From contig NZ_QGSZ01000273.1 in NCBI RefSeq assembly GCF_003857055.1, positions 1-44,901 on the forward strand: a DNA stretch of 44,901 nt, given 5' to 3'. The position numbers and the translations under genes were made by a program. The number at the start of each line of letters is the position of its first letter. The first letter of the stretch is position 1. This stretch comes from Micromonospora inaquosa (GTDB taxonomy: Bacteria > Actinomycetota > Actinomycetes > Mycobacteriales > Micromonosporaceae). The notes under the pieces are model-generated. The model was not told where the DNA came from and ran no database searches. It saw nothing but the letters and a program-made list of their open reading frames with translations. Below, one piece after another: positions 41,058-44,901 of the stretch.

Positions 41058-41825
41058 CTAATCCAGCGGCACCGGCAGCGGAACCGGTCGCTTGGCCACC
41101 CGGTCATCGCCCGACGACCGGCCGCGCAGGTGCCGCACCAGCCAGGGCAGCAGGTGCCGGCGGGTCCAGGCCAGCTCGGCGCCGAACACCTCACCGCGGC
41201 GCCGCAGCGGTGCCGGCGGCAACGGCCGCGTCCAGGAGTCGTCGAACCCGGGCAGACCCGCCGTGTACGCCAGGGCGGCGGCGATCCGCTCGTGCCCGGC
41301 GCTGTTGGCGTGCAGCCGGTCGTCGCTCCACAGCCGGGGATCGGAGGAGACCGGGTGAGCCCCCAGGTCGAGGAGGGTGGCGCCGGTCCGCGCGGTGGCG
41401 GCCCGCAGCGCCTCGTTGAGCGCCAGCATACGACCCCGCAGCGGTCGGGCCAGCGGCATCACAGGCGCCGGATCCGGCATCGTGAACGTCAGCACTGTGG
41501 CCCCCTGCTCGACCAGCGCCTGCTGCATCGCCGCCACATCACCGGCGACCTGGTCCGCGTCGAAGGAGGGGCGCAACACGTCGTTCATGCCGGCGACCAC
41601 GGTGGCCAGGTCGGGGGCCAGGTCGAGGGCGGGCTGGAGCTGCTCGGCCCGGATCAGCGCGGTGATCCGGCCACGGATGGCGAGGTTCGCGTATTCCAGA
41701 CCGCCCTGGGCCCGGGCCACCGCCAGGGCGAACCGGTCGGCCCAGCCCCGGTAGCCGCCGACACCGTCGGGGTCGTCGAGCCCTTCGGTGGTGCTGTCGC
41801 CAATCGCCACGTACCGCTGCCACAT
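41058..41825 (-). CDS. SGNH/GDSL-family hydrolase
   Basis: 255 aa from ATG 41825; GTG 41828 is one codon earlier. Block I is RYVAIGDSTTEGL (nucleophile Ser in GDST), Gly in block II (NLAIRGRI), Asn in block III (VVAGMNDVLRP), and the Ser-Asp-His end in LWSDDRLHANSAGHERIA (block V D-x-x-H). No signal peptide is visible, so it is likely cytosolic. It is an esterase or lipase-like enzyme with unknown substrate. The C-terminal 60 residues are basic. It is followed closely by YchJ. Confidence 0.9.
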   Translation of the reverse strand: MWQRYVAIGDSTTEGLDDPDGVGGYRGWADRFALAVARAQGGLEYANLAIRGRITALIRAEQLQPALDLAPDLATVVAGMNDVLRPSFDADQVAGDVAAMQQALVEQGATVLTFTMPDPAPVMPLARPLRGRMLALNEALRAATARTGATLLDLGAHPVSSDPRLWSDDRLHANSAGHERIAAALAYTAGLPGFDDSWTRPLPPAPLRRRGEVFGAELAWTRRHLLPWLVRHLRGRSSGDDRVAKRPVPLPVPLD

Positions 41826-41913
41826 CACCCGCGCGACGTTAGCCCTCCGGCGACTCGGCCGGACCGCCGGTCGGTCGACAACGACAGTTGACGATTGTTC
41901 CTAGACTCGCGGC

Positions 41914-42624
41914 ATGACGCGAGCCCCTGCGGTGCCACTGGCCCCGAACGTCTGGCGCATCCCCACGGTGGGCCGCTCGGCAGTCAACTCGTACGCCTTC
42001 GTCGACGACGACGGCAGCGTCACGCTTGTCGACTGCGGGCTGGCCAAGGCGCCGGCCCGGATCGTGCGCGGGCTCGCGGCGATCGGCAAGGCGCCGGCGG
42101 ACGTCACCCGGATCGTGCTCACCCACGCGCACCCCGACCACGCCGGCGGCGCGGCGGAGTTGGCCCGCCGCACCGGCGCCCCGGTCGCGGCGCACGCCGC
42201 CGACGTGGCGTACGCGGAGGCGGGTCGCGCGCCGGTCAGCGATCCGGCCGTGACCGGCGGTCGACTCTTCGCCCGGCTCAACAGCGGCCGGTTTCCGAAG
42301 GTCGAGGTGGCCCAGCCGCTGGCCGACGGCGACCTGCTCGACGTCGGTGGTGGCCTGCGGGTGGTGCACACTCCCGGGCACTCGCCCGGGCACGTGTCGC
42401 TGCTGCACGAGCCGACCCGCCTGCTGATCACCGGGGACGCGTTGTTCAACGTGCTCGGCGTCCGGTGGCCGATGAAGTGGCTGTGCAGCGACTTCCAGAT
42501 GACCCGCGAAACCGCGCACGTCCTGGGCGAGTTGGATTACGACCTCGCGGCCTTCACCCACGGCCCGGAGTTGACCGACAACCCCCGCGACCGCATCCGC
42601 GCCTTCCTCTCCGCGCGCCGTTGA
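41914..42624 (+). CDS. MBL-fold metallo-hydrolase
   Basis: 236 aa. Metal-binding motif THAHPDHAGG (HxHxDH) near 70-80, a later His in VVHTPGHSPGHVSLL, Asp in LLITGDALFN and a C-terminal His in AAFTHGPELTDN. This is the standard two-metal hydrolase set of glyoxalase II/beta-lactamase-like proteins. TAGACT at 41902-41907 lies 6 nt before ATG 41914, which suggests a leaderless transcript. The substrate is unknown. It is divergent from the SGNH gene, 85 bp apart. Confidence 0.9.
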   Translation: MTRAPAVPLAPNVWRIPTVGRSAVNSYAFVDDDGSVTLVDCGLAKAPARIVRGLAAIGKAPADVTRIVLTHAHPDHAGGAAELARRTGAPVAAHAADVAYAEAGRAPVSDPAVTGGRLFARLNSGRFPKVEVAQPLADGDLLDVGGGLRVVHTPGHSPGHVSLLHEPTRLLITGDALFNVLGVRWPMKWLCSDFQMTRETAHVLGELDYDLAAFTHGPELTDNPRDRIRAFLSARR

Positions 42625-42682
42625 GCGGCCCGACCGCGTTCTGCCGAGCGGGGTCCGCCTCCGGACAGCGGGGCGTTGCGGC

Positions 42683-43294
42683 TCAGGCGGTGCGGGTGGC
42701 GAAAACGACGATGTTGTCGACGTAGTTGCCGGTCGCGTCGTCGAACCGGCCGCCGCAGGTGATCAGGCGCAGCCCCGCGGCGTCCGTCGGGCCGTAGACC
42801 AGCGTGGTGGGGAAGTGCTCCTTGGGGTACGCGCGGACGTCGTCCACGGTGAACGTGGCGACCCGCGTGTCGGCGCGGGTGACCTGGACCTGCTGCCCGG
42901 CGTGGAGCCGACCGAGGTCGAAGAAGACCGCCGGCCCGGATGGTGAGTCGACGTGTCCCACCAGGACGGCGTTGCCGGTCTCGCCGGGGCTGACCCCGTG
43001 CCGGTACCAGCCGGCGAGGGTGGGCCGATCCAGTGGCGGCACTTCCAGCACCCCGGCGGCGTCCGCGCCGACGGGGACGATGTCGGCGCGTACGCCGATG
43101 GCGGGGATCTGCACCCGGACCGGCGCGGCGGGTGGCAGCGGCGCAAGGTCCGGTGCGGGGTGGGTGCGTCTCGGCGCGTCGGCCGACGGTGAGGGTGGTT
43201 GTGCCGGGTCGGCGGTGAGGCCGACGGTGATCAGCCCGAGCCCGGCCACGCCGAGGAGGGCGACCACGGCCGGTAGGGTCCGCCGCGACCACAC
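42683..43294 (-). CDS. Class F sortase
   Basis: 203 aa. An N-terminal membrane anchor (about 8-28, VVALLGVAGLGLITVGL) and Pro-rich linker precede the catalytic domain: VRVQIPAIGVRADIVPVGAD, then LVGHVDSPSGPAVFF (catalytic His in GHVDS) and LRLITCGGRFDDATGNYVDN (catalytic Cys in TCGG and Arg in GRFD). The class F type is typical of actinobacteria and attaches or processes surface proteins. A likely partner is encoded just upstream (43381-43866), separated by a hairpin. Confidence 0.92.
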   Translation of the reverse strand: MWSRRTLPAVVALLGVAGLGLITVGLTADPAQPPSPSADAPRRTHPAPDLAPLPPAAPVRVQIPAIGVRADIVPVGADAAGVLEVPPLDRPTLAGWYRHGVSPGETGNAVLVGHVDSPSGPAVFFDLGRLHAGQQVQVTRADTRVATFTVDDVRAYPKEHFPTTLVYGPTDAAGLRLITCGGRFDDATGNYVDNIVVFATRTA

Positions 43295-43320
43295 GTGTGC
43301 GCCTCCGTCTGGGATCGTCG

Positions 43321-43355
43321 GGGTGCCCGCACCGGTGTCACCGGCGCGGGCACCC
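43321..43355 (-). terminator. Hairpin between surface-protein and sortase genes
   Basis: GGGTGCCCGC (43321-43330) and GCGGGCACCC (43346-43355) pair over 10 bp, with an inner CCGGTG/CACCGG stem extending it. It lies 25 bp after the surface-protein stop and may reduce read-through into the sortase gene. Confidence 0.65.
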
Positions 43356-43380
43356 GTCTCAGGGATGGAACGGTCGCCGA

Positions 43381-43866
43381 TCAGGCGACAGTGGACACCG
43401 GACGACGCCGGCGGATCAGGATCACCGCGCCGGCGAGGGCGGTGCCGAGCAGTGTGCCGCCGGCGGCGAGAGCGCCGGTGTCACGGTTGTCGCCCCCGGA
43501 GCCGGCCGGCGCGCCGCCGATCGGGGTGACGGCGAACGTGGCGGTGCCGGCCGAGCTGCCGTCGCCGCAGGTGGCCGCCACCGTGTAGGTGCCCAGGGTG
43601 AACCCGGCGGTGAACAGTTCGGCGCTCAGCCCGCCGCCGGCGGCGGCCGTGGTGGATCGGACGTTCTGGTCGCGGTTGGGGCCGGTGACCCGGAAGATGG
43701 CGTCACCCGACTTGGGGTTGCAGGTCGTCGCGGTGAGCACGACGGTCCCACCGACCGGTGTGGTGGCCGGTGACACCGTGGTGTCGGCCAGTGCGGCGCC
43801 TGGCAGCAGGAGCGTGCCGAGGCCCACGCCGAGCGCCGCCGAGCAGAGTGCTGTTGAGACCTTCAT
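43381..43866 (-). CDS. Secreted, C-terminally anchored surface protein (sortase partner candidate)
   Basis: 161 aa. A signal peptide (about 1-27, ending ALA-DT) is followed by one Ig-like beta domain (TTPVGGTVVLTATTCNPKSG, then FTLGTYTVAATCGDGS) with two Cys that may form a disulfide. A Gly/Ser/Asn/Asp linker leads to a C-terminal hydrophobic segment (ALAAGGTLLGTALAGAVILI) and RRRR, the shape of a cell-wall sorting signal. No LPxTG is present; the closest is NRDTG just before the segment. The position next to a class F sortase suggests a substrate or a plain membrane protein. Confidence 0.78.
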   Translation of the reverse strand: MKVSTALCSAALGVGLGTLLLPGAALADTTVSPATTPVGGTVVLTATTCNPKSGDAIFRVTGPNRDQNVRSTTAAAGGGLSAELFTAGFTLGTYTVAATCGDGSSAGTATFAVTPIGGAPAGSGGDNRDTGALAAGGTLLGTALAGAVILIRRRRPVSTVA

Positions 43867-44140
43867 ACGCGTCTTCCCTCACTTTTCGTCCGCTGAGAGC
43901 GTGGGACGTCGTTCGGGTGGCCAACTCCGTGACTAGCACCGGTGTGCCCAACACTAGGTGGGTTGGGTCCTCGATCAGGTGAAAATGAGAAATCCTCGTT
44001 GCCGTCACGTGTCCACCCGAAGGCGGGGAGAGCCGCGAGCTGTCGCCGCTGGGCCGATGGCGAGGTATTGCCGGCGACGGCGCGAATACGCCGCCCTGCC
44101 GGCGCCCGGTCGGGCGCGGCAATGTGGCAGCGTGGTGCGA

Positions 44141-44901
44141 GTGACCGACTCCGTGCCACTCGACGTCGACCTCGCGCTGCTCGGTGGCGGCGGCGCGGCA
44201 TCGTTGCTGCTCGCCGCACTGGACCGGCACGGCGTCCGGGGCCTGCGGATCGCCATCATCGACCCGGTGCGGCGGCGCGGTCAGGACCGTACCTGGGCGT
44301 TCTGGGGCCACCCCGACACCGACCTCGACCCCCTGCTCAGCGCGAGCTGGCAGCAGGTCGAGGTGGCGACGGCGACGCGCCACCGCGTCCTGGACCTCAC
44401 CCCGCTGCGGTACGCCATGCTCCGCTCCGGCCCGGTCTACGACCGGGCTGCCGCGGCCGAGCGTCGCCTCGACGCCACCCGGATCGTCGCGCCGGCCGAC
44501 ACGGTGCGCGACGACGGCACCCGGGTGCTGGTGCGAACCGGCGACGGGCGCACCGTACGGGCCGGCTGGGTGCTCGACTCCCGCCCCCGCCCGCCGGCCC
44601 GAGCGGGGCGAACCACCTGGTTGCAGCACTTCCGGGGATGGTGGCTGGAGGCTGACCGCCCGGTGTTCGACCCCACGCGCGCGGTGCTGATGGACTTCCG
44701 TACCCCGCAGCCGCCCCGGGGCGTCTCCTTCGGGTACGTGCTGCCGGTCAGCGACCGCTACGCCCTGGTCGAGTACACCGAGTTCTCACCGGACCTGCTC
44801 ACCGACGCCGGCTACGACGCGGCGCTGGGCGGCTACCGGGATCTGCTCGGGCTGGATCCGGCCGGGCTGCGGGTGCGTGAGGTGGAGAACGGGGTCATCC
44901 G
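44141..44901 (+). CDS. Lycopene cyclase family protein (partial, 3' end outside)
   Basis: 253 residues are visible from GTG 44141 to the window edge. It begins VDLALLGGGGAASLLLAALD (FAD/NAD-binding Gly-rich loop), continues RIAIIDPVRRRGQDRTWAFW, a signature of CrtY-type lycopene beta-cyclases, and has VLDSRP, FRGWWLEADRPVFDPTRAVL, then MDFRTPQPPRGVSFGYVLPV and YALVEYTEFS, all matching the family. It should cyclise lycopene ends in carotenoid synthesis. The gene is cut by the window end. No operon partner is visible on the left; the 274-bp gap 43867-44140 shows no other gene. Confidence 0.9.
   Translation, partial: MTDSVPLDVDLALLGGGGAASLLLAALDRHGVRGLRIAIIDPVRRRGQDRTWAFWGHPDTDLDPLLSASWQQVEVATATRHRVLDLTPLRYAMLRSGPVYDRAAAAERRLDATRIVAPADTVRDDGTRVLVRTGDGRTVRAGWVLDSRPRPPARAGRTTWLQHFRGWWLEADRPVFDPTRAVLMDFRTPQPPRGVSFGYVLPVSDRYALVEYTEFSPDLLTDAGYDAALGGYRDLLGLDPAGLRVREVENGVI

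Overview
High-GC window with many GTG starts and actinobacterial gene families: SigE-type sigma factor, DUF3152 lipoprotein, class F sortase, WYL regulators and long terminator hairpins without T-tracts. Gene content and style suggest the Micromonosporaceae (Micromonospora-like). This is inferred from gene families only.

Left flank (1-10.5 kb) is chromosomal: the end of a Pro/Asp-rich protein, a DUF3152 metalloprotease-like lipoprotein, a SigE-family sigma factor coupled to a membrane protein, a large hybrid histidine kinase, a secreted M28 aminopeptidase, an SDR oxidoreductase, htpG and a small Cys-motif protein. Right flank (30.2-44.9 kb) is also chromosomal: a WYL regulator, two coupled GNAT acetyltransferases, an FMN-binding glutamate synthase-like protein, a Tat-exported amidase, a mechanosensitive-channel-like protein with a Thr-rich repeat tail, an MFS transporter, an ArsR-SRPBCC fusion, SRPBCC and VOC proteins, YchJ, an SGNH hydrolase, an MBL hydrolase, a class F sortase, a secreted surface protein and the start of a lycopene cyclase gene.

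Between them lies a mobile element of 19,633 bp (about 10562-30194). Its boundaries can be read directly. A VOC/glyoxalase-family gene is cut in two: its C-terminal half (10355-10561, minus) and N-terminal half (30195-30458, minus) sit at opposite ends and join in frame. A large serine integrase starts 50 bp inside the left boundary. The element also has a replication-relaxation protein, a repeat-rich non-coding stretch, IS30 and IS5 transposase remnants and a truncated DUF2637-type tail. I find no relaxase or FtsK/TraB translocase, so it looks like a degraded or trans-dependent integrative element.

Its cargo has three parts. (1) A minus-strand cassette bracketed by the IS remnants: SCP2-like protein, amylo-alpha-1,6-glucosidase-like enzyme and DUF892/YciF ferritin-like protein. 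(2) A graspetide (omega-ester/amide RiPP) locus: an 89-aa precursor with a Thr/Ser/Asp/Glu-rich C-terminus, an ATP-grasp ligase and a PCMT-type methyltransferase. Around it are coupled small genes, several sharing a C-x2-C-x5-C motif, and two XRE regulators. (3) A TPR-like XRE regulator, a bifunctional NAD(P)HX repair enzyme and a HAD phosphatase.

The most promising system is the graspetide locus with its methyltransferase, by family analogy able to make an aspartimide-bearing peptide, and its entourage of tiny Cys-motif proteins, one of which (49 aa) is easily missed.
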